From: Pseudobacteriovorax sp.
GTDB taxonomy: Bacteria; Bdellovibrionota_B; Oligoflexia; Oligoflexales; Oligoflexaceae
Length of the DNA: 37,422 bases
Assembly (NCBI GenBank): GCA_013215145.1
Contig: JABSRP010000058.1
Coordinates: 1-37,422, forward strand
Direction of reading: 5' to 3'
Shown here: in pieces, positions 16,718 through 24,350 of the stretch
How positions within the stretch are numbered: the stretch's first letter is position 1
Layout of the letters: every line of letters begins with the position of its first letter
Notes under the pieces: generated by a model
Seen by the model: only the letters and a program-made list of their open reading frames with translations
The model's database searches: none
What the model was told of the DNA's origin: nothing
Position numbers and translations under genes: made by a program

Positions 16718-16824
16718 GTTAGACTCCTCGGTGATGAATAGTCTTGTCATAAATAGACTCGGCTATCCTAATTCTGTTATATTTTCTATATTATAGTACA
16801 TAGATTCAATCAGGGGATATTCCA

Positions 16825-17202
16825 TTGGGTAAAGTTTTCATTGGCATTTTATCGATCATGGTAGCTGGGCAGATTCTGGCTCATATGTTACCTGCAAAAA
16901 AGATGTTTTTGGTCAAGTACACCGAGGGAGTTAAGTGGGATCCGAGGGCCCCTTATAAAAAACAAATCAAAATTGGCGATCATATAATCTATTTGAAATC
17001 CCTGTACCATGACGGTCACATAGAGTTAGGAGCAAGCCTGTCCGAAAGTAACATGGGCCTCTATATTCTTCGTAGCGAATCATTGGAAAAAGCTAATCGT
17101 TTGCTTTCTAAGGATCCAGCAGTTCAATCTGGTCTACTTGGGTTTTCGATCAAGCCTATGTATATTACGATGAAAGGGAAACCAATCCCCCATGTCCATT
17201 GA
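16825..17202 (+). CDS. Exported YCII-related protein
   Basis: A 125-residue protein with a signal peptide (GKVFIGILSIMVAGQILAHM) and one YCII-like alpha/beta domain: FLVKYTEGVKWD, then LYHDGHIELGASLSESNMGLYIL, and SLEKANRLLSKDPAVQSGLLGFSIKPM. The pattern of an early strand, a D/H-G-x-L/I-like turn, then a helix before DPAV fits the family, whose members are usually cytoplasmic, small and poorly characterised. The added signal peptide is unusual. Start is TTG 16825 after AGGGG. Divergent from the YHYH gene with an AT-rich shared promoter region. Confidence 0.7.
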   Translation: MGKVFIGILSIMVAGQILAHMLPAKKMFLVKYTEGVKWDPRAPYKKQIKIGDHIIYLKSLYHDGHIELGASLSESNMGLYILRSESLEKANRLLSKDPAVQSGLLGFSIKPMYITMKGKPIPHVH

Positions 17203-17425
17203 TTGTGAATCATCTCCATGATTAAGATGCTGCTTAAGAGTTTTCATCGAAAAAAACTATTCTTGTTTTCATAGTGTGAATTGCCCTTTGATCTTCATCT
17301 TGTGATTCGTTGTAGATACTGTGTTAGTTAAATAGTTTAGGAACCAAAAAATTTTCAACTTACAGGCAAGCCCACTACTGATATCCTTAGGCAAATCATT
17401 GGATCATCGGTTGCTGAGGGATACT

Positions 17426-18778
17426 ATGTTTATCTGTAGGATTGTTATCCTTACCCTTTTCGGATTTGCCTCGCTTGTCGCTCAGGCTATTCCCAATAAT
17501 ACTGTGTTTTTCTGCCAACACTATCCAGAGGCACCAAGCTGTGGAGTTGGCTCAGTCGCTTGCCAATACTGCCATGTGATCGCTCCCACCCTAAATGCTT
17601 ACGGTGCTGATTTAAAACAGGACCTCGAACAATTTGAAGAATACGACAAAACTGTAGAGTCCTTTTCAAGGCTGCTGCCCCTTAGCCTTCCAAGAATTGA
17701 GGACCTGGACAGTGATCAAGATGGCTTTTCTAACATAATGGAAATCAATGCTGGGTCGGAACCTTGGAACGATGTGAGCAAACCGGACCCAGGTGAAGAC
17801 TTGGTCTATGATTTCGACTTTGCATTTCGTCGTGTTGGGACTACTTACTGCGGGCAGTCTCCCAGTTATGAGGCAAGGCAGTCCTTCGTCCTCAAAACAG
17901 ACAAGAAACAGGAGCTTAGTCGCTATTTAGCGCAGTGTCTGCAATCCTCGTACTGGCGTGACTTTGCTCTGCAGCGTCTGGCTGATAAACGCATTCGTCC
18001 TAATCTGGCCTTGGGAGTCGATGGTGATCCTTTTATTATAGGGGACTATAACTACGATTACAGACTATTTCGTCATATATTAACTGAGGGTCGCGATGCT
18101 AGGCTGTTACTTCTGGCGGATTTTCATGTTGCTGAAGATGGGAGTGTCACTCGAGACATTATTCCAGATTATCGTATTCCTCAAAAATTTGTCCTTGGTA
18201 ACGGCCAACCCTTAATACCTACCAGGCGAGCTGGGATGTTGACGACTCAATGGTTCCTCTCTAGCAATATCATGTTCGCGATTATGCCGAGAAACGCTGC
18301 GTCTCAAGCCTATCGTGCCTACCTAGGGATTGATATTGCCAAATCCGAAGGACTTTTTCCTATCGCAAATGAGCCCAAGGATTACGATGCAGCAGGAGTG
18401 AAGAGTCCTGCTTGCGCTTTTTGCCATAGCACACTGGATCCGATGAGCTACGCCTTTTCCACATTTGAAGGTTTGGGTAGACGACAAGGACCGGTAGGTA
18501 GCTATAATCCCAATCGCACCACATGGGAAGGTGAGGGGTATCTATTCAATCAGCCCGTGAATGATCTTAGCGATTGGGCAAGTGTTGCGGCAGAATCAGA
18601 TTTCTTTAAGCAAAATCTAGCTTACATGATATTCGAGCAGGCTATTGGTCGCAGACCAGTGACGAATTTAGAACAAAAGGTCTGGCAAGATTTATGGCAA
18701 TCGGCAGAAAATGATGGATACTCATTTGATCGTATGATTGATCGCTTCGTGAGTTCAAAAGTTTTTGGAGGTAGATGA
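17426..18778 (+). CDS. Exported di-haem protein with DUF1588/DUF1585 modules
   Basis: A 450-residue secreted protein. After the signal peptide (about 1-21) comes a c-type haem motif CQYCH (46-50), then an EF-hand-like calcium loop DLDSDQDGFSNIMEI (about 93-107). The C-terminal half has a second haem motif CAFCH (330-334) inside CHSTLDPMSYAFSTFEGLGR, the DUF1588 signature, and ends with a DUF1585-like tail (FEQAIGRRPV to VSSKVFG). Such modules occur in large PSD1/DUF1592-type cytochromes next to DUF1501 proteins, as here. It should sit in the periplasm or on the surface and carry two haems; the redox partner is unknown. ATG 17426 has GAGGGA 4-5 nt upstream. It overlaps the next gene by 4 nt. 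Confidence 0.8.
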   Translation: MFICRIVILTLFGFASLVAQAIPNNTVFFCQHYPEAPSCGVGSVACQYCHVIAPTLNAYGADLKQDLEQFEEYDKTVESFSRLLPLSLPRIEDLDSDQDGFSNIMEINAGSEPWNDVSKPDPGEDLVYDFDFAFRRVGTTYCGQSPSYEARQSFVLKTDKKQELSRYLAQCLQSSYWRDFALQRLADKRIRPNLALGVDGDPFIIGDYNYDYRLFRHILTEGRDARLLLLADFHVAEDGSVTRDIIPDYRIPQKFVLGNGQPLIPTRRAGMLTTQWFLSSNIMFAIMPRNAASQAYRAYLGIDIAKSEGLFPIANEPKDYDAAGVKSPACAFCHSTLDPMSYAFSTFEGLGRRQGPVGSYNPNRTTWEGEGYLFNQPVNDLSDWASVAAESDFFKQNLAYMIFEQAIGRRPVTNLEQKVWQDLWQSAENDGYSFDRMIDRFVSSKVFGGR

Positions 18779-19332
18779 TCATGCAACAAATAAAAATCGT
18801 CCTATTTTTTACCATATTTTTCTTATATGCAACCGCTGGTATGAGTAGCCCCGGTCTTTGGAAGAGACAAACTGTCCTGCAAAACGATTTAATTCAGGCC
18901 TTAGAGCTGGATAAAACAAGTCTGTGTTCCGAAATTGACCGATTGAGATGTTTCGAAGATGTCCATCAGATATCCTTGGGTGGGTATGATCCTTTTTCTC
19001 AGGGCCGTTTTGAAGGGATCTCGTCTCCAGCACTCACGACAGCAATCAGTTTTGAACGAGTGGTTCAAATCGCTTGCGCTAATCGTATGCGGTTTGAGCT
19101 CAAGACGACCCCCAAGCTCTTTAAGCCGTTACTGTCTGGTAGTTCGATCGATCGTCAAACGGTGATCAATCAAGCATCGATACTGTTCCGACGCTTTCAC
19201 GGTCGGGATATTTCCGGAGAAGAGAGGTCTGGTTTGGCCTCGTTCCCTTTAAGTATCAAAGATAATCCCGAGAGTTTAGGCCAGATGTTATGTGTCGCGA
19301 TCGGCACCATGACAGAGTTTTTGATCTACTAA
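18775..19332 (+). CDS. Exported protein between the haem and DUF1501 genes
   Basis: A 185-residue protein with a signal peptide (about 1-23). The rest is probably a single helical domain; the stretch ILFRRFHGRDISGEER resembles the helix ahead of haem modules in DUF1585-like proteins but carries no CXXCH. Four cysteines are present. ATG 18775 overlaps the stop of the haem gene (ATGA), indicating coupled translation; ATG 18781 is a possible alternative. The tight spacing suggests it works with the di-haem and DUF1501 proteins, perhaps as a helper. I do not recognise a named family. Confidence 0.65.
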   Translation: MIMQQIKIVLFFTIFFLYATAGMSSPGLWKRQTVLQNDLIQALELDKTSLCSEIDRLRCFEDVHQISLGGYDPFSQGRFEGISSPALTTAISFERVVQIACANRMRFELKTTPKLFKPLLSGSSIDRQTVINQASILFRRFHGRDISGEERSGLASFPLSIKDNPESLGQMLCVAIGTMTEFLIY

Positions 19333-19337
19333 TAAAG

Positions 19338-20804
19338 ATGGCAGGTATGAAAGCAAATATTTCAAAAAATATTTCCAGGCGCGACTTTGCTCGTGGATCA
19401 TTGCTGGCTTCTGGCGGAATCCTATTTCCAGGAAGTTTGAGTTTTGCATCGGCAAAAGCAAGAAATCTTAACACAAAACTATTGTTCGTTGTCACTGCAA
19501 ACGGAGGTGCCAGCCTTGTGGATTCTTTTCTGCCTTTAAACCCTTCTACGGCGCATCCTAGTTTGCGAGCCTATCGTTCCGACCAGTTGGAAAGTGCTCC
19601 CGGTTCAGCCTTTATCTGTCCAAAAAATATACCCTATCGCTTAGGGGTGCCTGTCGGCGGTCAGAATTCTATGAAGGATTTTCTGGTCGAGCATTCCAAT
19701 TCCATGGCGGTCGTGACCCACGAAGCCACCAGTGTCAATCACTTCGTTGCTGCACAGCGAGCCGTCAATGGCAATGGAGTCAATCAGGGTCGGACATTAA
19801 CTGAAGCACATGCGGCAGCTTCGGGCCAGGGACTACTGTTCCCTAATGTGAATATGGCGTCAGGCGGCTACGCGGAAAATGGCAGTGATTCAGCCTTACC
19901 AAACTTCGCGAGATCTGAGCCTATTGCCAATCCTCTAAACTTCGCATTTGCAACTCATTCCTACTTAGGTCTGGAAAAAAAGATGAATTCGTCAGACGTC
20001 AATAAAATGCGACAGCTGAGGGGGATGTTTGAGTCACGATCTCCTGAGTCAAGTCGATTAGAAAAGTCTGAAATGGTGTAGAATTTTAAAGCGCTTCGAG
20101 CTAAAATAGATGCCATCGAAGCCGAGAGTATCATCAATAAATTAATGTTGATTGATGATATTCCGGGTAAGTATGGAGAGCTTGAACCGACACCCTTCTT
20201 GGGACAGTTAAAACAGGTGTTTCCTAGTTTTGGTAGCGATCCCTTTGAAAATCAGGCTGCTTTAGGGTTTTTACTCGCAAGAGAGGGTATCTCAAATGCC
20301 ATTACCTTAGGTTTATCGGATCAAGTGGCCTTCGATCAAGTTAGCGATCAAAAAATCATGACTAACCTGCCCATTGCATTTGATTGGTCTCATAATAATC
20401 ATGAAGGAGCACAAAACAGCATGTGGCGCCGTGTTCTGGGAACAGTTTCGGGACTGATCAGATTGTTAAAGTCCAATTTTTATCTGAATGATCCTAAATT
20501 TGGTACTATGTGGGAAAGAAGCTTTATCTATATTGCCACTGAGTTTGGGCGATCTCGCGAGAGAGCCACAGGCAGTGCCCATAATCTCAGTAACGGATCT
20601 GTAATAATTTCGCCTCTAATCAAAGGCAACCGGATTTATGGGGGGGTGAGCCCTTCCACAGGTCTTACTTTTGGCTTTAACCCCTTAACGGGGCAACCAG
20701 ATCCTTCTCGAAAAACCTCTGAGGCTGAAGTGTATAGTCTCATCTGTCAGGCACTAGGCATTGATTTTGATGGTCGCAGCGATATGTCGGGGATTTTAGC
20801 CTAA
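19338..20804 (+). pseudogene. Tat-exported DUF1501 protein split by an in-frame TAG
   Basis: The frame from 19338 to 20804 encodes one DUF1501 protein of about 488 residues. It begins with a twin-arginine signal (ISRRDFARGSLLASGG), then TKLLFVVTANGGASLVDSF, and TSVNHFVAAQRAVNG. A TAG at 20079-20081 (codon 248) follows SEMV, and the same frame then continues without shift through NFKALRAKID, DWSHNNHEGA, ATEFGRSRER and the end at 20804. This is a single-codon lesion in an otherwise well-kept gene. DUF1501 proteins belong to the alkaline-phosphatase-like superfamily and partner with DUF1800/DUF1592-type proteins. The two halves cannot fold independently, so the gene is probably inactive unless TAG is suppressed. 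ATG 19347 is an alternative start. The 3' end overlaps cotH by 4 nt, tail to tail. Confidence 0.8.
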
Positions 20805-21928
20805 TCTTTTTGGCTGTGGGTTTCCAAATCTTTGAGAAGCTCACTGTGCCAATGATTGATGTTGGTCTTGAGGTCATCGACTGCTGCTGCTCTATCGAAA
20901 ATATTTAGATAGGGATCGGCTTCATAGGCCGCCTGCGTGAGCGCTACTGTTTCGTCAATAGTGTTCAGTATAGCGGTGGTGTCAAACGAGTCTATAAGGG
21001 CATTCATTATAGATAGAAATGATCTCCGATCATCAACTTGAGCGAGTAAAAAGCTTGAAAGCGCGTTTTTTCCGAAAATATCGCCGGTTTGATAAGGGTT
21101 TTCCTCCCAAACATGGTCTAGGTCCCATAGTGTCCATCTCATTCTTAAATCGTGATTAGATTGGTAGATGAAAAAATTGTTGCTATAGCCATCCCAATGG
21201 TTAAGATAAACTGCTGCTGCCAAATATCTCAAATAATTATCTTTATCTAGCAGGGCGTCGATTGCTCGCGCTGACGAAGCTTGATCGTTTTGATTTATAG
21301 CGAGTATAAGCTTTTCTAAAGAATCCCATCGCTCGCTACCATGTATAATTTTGAATCCTAGGCTCAAATCATTGATACTATCGGCCGAAAAGTCTGCGTG
21401 GCTAAGGCGGCCATAGCGTGCTTTATAGATCTGCTCGGGATAAACACCTTTGGATTTGTAGAGTTCGAGATCCACCTCTTCGATCAAGTAGTAGAGTCCC
21501 TTGAACTCGTAATTGATATAGAGACTGACAGCTTCGACTTTTGGAGCCAGAAGTCCAAGTTTGCGAAATACCTCAAAACCAACAATGGACTTGACAGCGG
21601 TTGCCTCATTCGCCTGACTACTAAGTCGCCAGTTCTTACTATCGACTAAGCTATGCCCGTCAGTGATCTTAAAATTATAGGAACGCTTCGGATGAAAAAG
21701 GCTCGACTTCCCTGAATAACCAACCTTTATAGCAAAACTTCGCCCTTCGGCCTCCAAGGAAGCACGAACAGAGTTTTTCTGGGTGAGTGTTGATTCCATA
21801 ATCGCTAAGTTTTCTGAGGGAATCACAAGGTGGATAGTCCGCAATCCATAGCTTTCAAAATCTGGATTCTTTGAATTGCAAGCCATGCTCAAAAATAGGA
21901 TTTCAGCGACAAACAAGGCTAGTTTCAT
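20801..21928 (-). CDS. CotH-family lipoprotein
   Basis: A 375-residue CotH-kinase-like protein anchored as a lipoprotein (signal ending LSMAC, C17). CotH of Bacillus is a spore-coat protein kinase; bacterial relatives outside spore formers are often surface proteins. Family features seen here are FHPKRSYNFKI, the start of the catalytic core, GLYYLIEEVD, NHWDGYSNNFFIY (H244-D246) and LWDLDHVWEEN (D269, D271) which corresponds to the metal-binding region. The protein is short but covers the whole core. It is translated after the upstream barrel gene with an ATGA overlap, so the two probably form a functional pair at the outer membrane. Confidence 0.85.
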   Translation of the reverse strand: MKLALFVAEILFLSMACNSKNPDFESYGLRTIHLVIPSENLAIMESTLTQKNSVRASLEAEGRSFAIKVGYSGKSSLFHPKRSYNFKITDGHSLVDSKNWRLSSQANEATAVKSIVGFEVFRKLGLLAPKVEAVSLYINYEFKGLYYLIEEVDLELYKSKGVYPEQIYKARYGRLSHADFSADSINDLSLGFKIIHGSERWDSLEKLILAINQNDQASSARAIDALLDKDNYLRYLAAAVYLNHWDGYSNNFFIYQSNHDLRMRWTLWDLDHVWEENPYQTGDIFGKNALSSFLLAQVDDRRSFLSIMNALIDSFDTTAILNTIDETVALTQAAYEADPYLNIFDRAAAVDDLKTNINHWHSELLKDLETHSQKD

Positions 21929-22920
21929 AAGGTTTTCCTAATCGATATTTGCGCTTCGCTTCTCAAATAGCTTAAGTCATCGTCTAGTATCGGGTTGCGA
22001 TCAACGATAATAAAAACTCCAGCATGATAGGAGATCGTATTATGGAATGCCGCATACCCTAAGCTTGCCTCCTGGCTAGAAAGCGTAGGTTGATTCGAGT
22101 CCTTGACCAAGTTAGCTATGCGAATTCCTATCTCATGGTACTTTTTTGCGGCCTTCTCTTCAAGAAATCGTAAGCGATAGCCAAGAATAGCGCTGTGATA
22201 ATATATTTCACCGGAATCTGTTAGTTGAGAGAGTTCAGATTGGAGGGGATCGACCCCCAGGCCAATTTCGAAATCCCATTGATGGCCTGAAGAAAACTCA
22301 TGCCAAATAGCAAACTGACTTGCTCCTACAACTTTTTTTTCTGCTTCAAAACGGGTGTCCTGCTGAATTAGGCCCCAGATCCCTAGGTTTATTCCTGGTT
22401 GGGAGAAAGTCCATGTCTTATGAAAATTAAAGCTACTATCTTTGCTTTCAGGAACAAATATTGATACTGCAAAACTCCCTTCGTCATGTTTTCGTCTAAG
22501 AGAAAGTCCCGGTTCAACAGAATTGTAAGCTATGGTCTCTAGATATTGACTGGCTATATGGCGCTTAGTGAAAAAACGCTTTTGAAACCCCCTAAGAATA
22601 TCTAAGCCGAGGCCTTTGCGACGGAAACCAAAGAGAATACGATCGTCTTCGTTAAGCTTATAGTTTAGGTAGGCCTCATCAAATCGTGCTTCCCTATTTT
22701 TTGAGTTGCCTTTAACTTCAATGATCGCCTTAAAGCCATCTGCTCGCTTGGTTTTTAATTTTACTCGGCTATCGAAATATAGTGTCCCCGTTTGTCGAGC
22801 TTGCTGGTAATCCAGACCAAGGTCCAAACGTCCCTCAATATTTACTGTTTGGCCTTTTGCAAATGCTGGTGGCGTCATCAGACTTAAGGCTAACATTGTT
22901 ATGGCAAAATAAGATTTCAT
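21925..22920 (-). CDS. Outer-membrane beta-barrel protein
   Basis: A 331-residue protein with a signal peptide (ending TPPAFA, about residue 21) and then amphipathic beta strands throughout: alternating hydrophobic residues, aromatic girdles and short charged turns, for example RILFGFRRKGLGLDIL and HEIGIRIANLV. It lacks a C-terminal aromatic residue of the classic kind, ending IRKTL. It resembles phosphate-porin-like or generic porin barrels but I would not name a family. It is the first gene of a two-gene operon with cotH. No strong ribosome site is visible before the ATG. Confidence 0.65.
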   Translation of the reverse strand: MKSYFAITMLALSLMTPPAFAKGQTVNIEGRLDLGLDYQQARQTGTLYFDSRVKLKTKRADGFKAIIEVKGNSKNREARFDEAYLNYKLNEDDRILFGFRRKGLGLDILRGFQKRFFTKRHIASQYLETIAYNSVEPGLSLRRKHDEGSFAVSIFVPESKDSSFNFHKTWTFSQPGINLGIWGLIQQDTRFEAEKKVVGASQFAIWHEFSSGHQWDFEIGLGVDPLQSELSQLTDSGEIYYHSAILGYRLRFLEEKAAKKYHEIGIRIANLVKDSNQPTLSSQEASLGYAAFHNTISYHAGVFIIVDRNPILDDDLSYLRSEAQISIRKTL

Positions 22921-23369
22921 TTAAAAAGGGTCTTTCAAACATTAAACCACGTATTCGAAAAATACTGGGTATCTCATACCTCCTAGGAAATGACGCTAGA
23001 ATCAATATGAAATTGCAAATTTATAGCTTGGACCGGAATTTTTTTGGTGAGTTTGTACAACAAGCTTTAGTATCGCGAATTTTAAACAGAGTTGTTTAGT
23101 GAAAATGAGTGCTCCTTCCAACCGTTAACTCCTATTATGAGTCCCTGATAAAGAACGATCTATCCGGTTTTAGACAAAATCTCTTTTTCCCAGGAAACGA
23201 TATTTATGCATAATTACAATATCTTAGAGGGATGATGCCGATGTATAAGGAGTTCCCATTCGTTGCATCTAAATTATTCATGTTAAGTGACTTGAATATG
23301 AAAAAAAATAATGGAAATTGGCAGACCTCTGGCGTAGGATCCCCAGCAACACTATTTTGGAGGACTCCT
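22921..23369. other. Divergent intergenic region
   Basis: No gene is supported here. The frame of the downstream SMP-30-like gene stays open back to 23232 and begins there with ATGATG after GAGGG, so an N-terminally extended product of 336 residues is conceivable, but the signal peptide then would be internal. A minus-strand frame at 23204-23458 is a shadow. Confidence 0.4.
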
Positions 23370-24242
23370 ATGAAAATCATCGTTACTATCTTGGCAAGTT
23401 TTATTTTGTCCTTGTCAGCTCTTGGTATCGAACTCAATTCTAAAACAGTATGGAACATTACCGAAGGATTGGAAAATCCTGAGTCTGCCTATTATGACGA
23501 CAATACCAAGCAGATATTCGTCTCAAATGTAGCCGGTGGTCCGGGAGATGTGGATGGCAATGGATTCATCTCTAAGATTGGTATTGATGGACGCATCATT
23601 TCCCTGAAGTGGATTGAAGGACTTAATGCTCCGAAAGGCATCCGTAGTTACGGTAATCTGCTTTATGTGACAGACATAACAAGTTTGGTTGTTATTGATA
23701 TAGACGCAGGCAAAGTTATAGAAAAGGTTGCGATTCCTAACGCTGTGTTTCTTAACGATATTGCCATCGATCGTAAAGGCGGGCTTTATGTTTCAGACTT
23801 TCTTGGAAACGCTATCTATTCCTACCAAAATGGTGAGGTTAAGCTTGTCTTACAAAGCGAGGACTTAGAATTTCCCAACGGTCTAACATACTACCGCGGT
23901 GCATTATTCGCTGGCTCTTGGGGTGGACCTGCCATCGCAGACGATTTTACCACCGAATTTGGCGGTCAATTATTGCGAATCGATCTGAAAGATTCCTCCC
24001 TCGAAGCAAGGACAGATCGTCTCGGCAATCTTGATGGATTAGAGTCTTTGGGGTTTGGCTACTTTTTAGCAACAGACTTTATAGCAGGCAAAATTCTTAT
24101 CGTTAGCACTTGGAATAGCCTGCAGTTCGAAGTTAGCTTATCCTCTGGTTCCGCTGATCTCGGCTATGTTCCACAAAAAAGACTGATTTTGGTCCCTAAC
24201 CTAGTTGAAAGCACGTTGTCCGCCATTCGTATTAGGCCTTAG
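23370..24242 (+). CDS. Exported SMP-30/gluconolactonase-like beta propeller
   Basis: A 290-residue protein with a signal peptide (MKIIVTILASFILSLSALG) and a six-bladed-propeller pattern. Repeats such as NPESAYYDDNTKQIFVSNV, APKGIRSYGNLLYVTD, FLNDIAIDRKGGLYVSDF and FPNGLTYYRGALFAGS are the strands and turns of the SMP-30/NHL superfamily; LNDIAID and PNGL hold the residues that usually line the central metal site. Family members hydrolyse lactones or esters, or simply bind ligands; the substrate is not evident. GGAGG lies 6 nt before ATG 23370. It precedes the first receptor kinase by 108 nt on the same strand, so the two may be linked. Confidence 0.75.
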   Translation: MKIIVTILASFILSLSALGIELNSKTVWNITEGLENPESAYYDDNTKQIFVSNVAGGPGDVDGNGFISKIGIDGRIISLKWIEGLNAPKGIRSYGNLLYVTDITSLVVIDIDAGKVIEKVAIPNAVFLNDIAIDRKGGLYVSDFLGNAIYSYQNGEVKLVLQSEDLEFPNGLTYYRGALFAGSWGGPAIADDFTTEFGGQLLRIDLKDSSLEARTDRLGNLDGLESLGFGYFLATDFIAGKILIVSTWNSLQFEVSLSSGSADLGYVPQKRLILVPNLVESTLSAIRIRP

Positions 24243-24256
24243 CAGAATCTTTGACA

Positions 24257-24312
24257 ACCCTTTGGGACGTATAGATTGCGTTCTAAAGGGTAATCTATTC
24301 TCTAAAACGTCC
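24257..24312 (+). ncRNA. Pseudoknot-like leader ahead of receptor kinase 1
   Basis: GGACGT and ATAGATT (24265-24277) pair with AATCTAT (24292-24298) and ACGTCC (24307-24312), forming a hairpin with a bulge. Its loop contains AAAGGGT (24285-24291), the exact complement of ACCCTTT (24257-24263) just upstream, so an H-type pseudoknot or alternative pairing is possible. It lies 39 nt before the kinase GTG. It could also be the terminator region of the SMP-30-like gene, but no U tract follows. Confidence 0.4.
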
Positions 24313-24350
24313 GATACCATAATAGAATTATTAGGTAAAAGGCGTTGCAT

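Noticed and set aside
24251..24256. TTGACA as a kinase 1 promoter
   Set aside because: No -10 hexamer at proper spacing; TATAGA is only 13 nt away.
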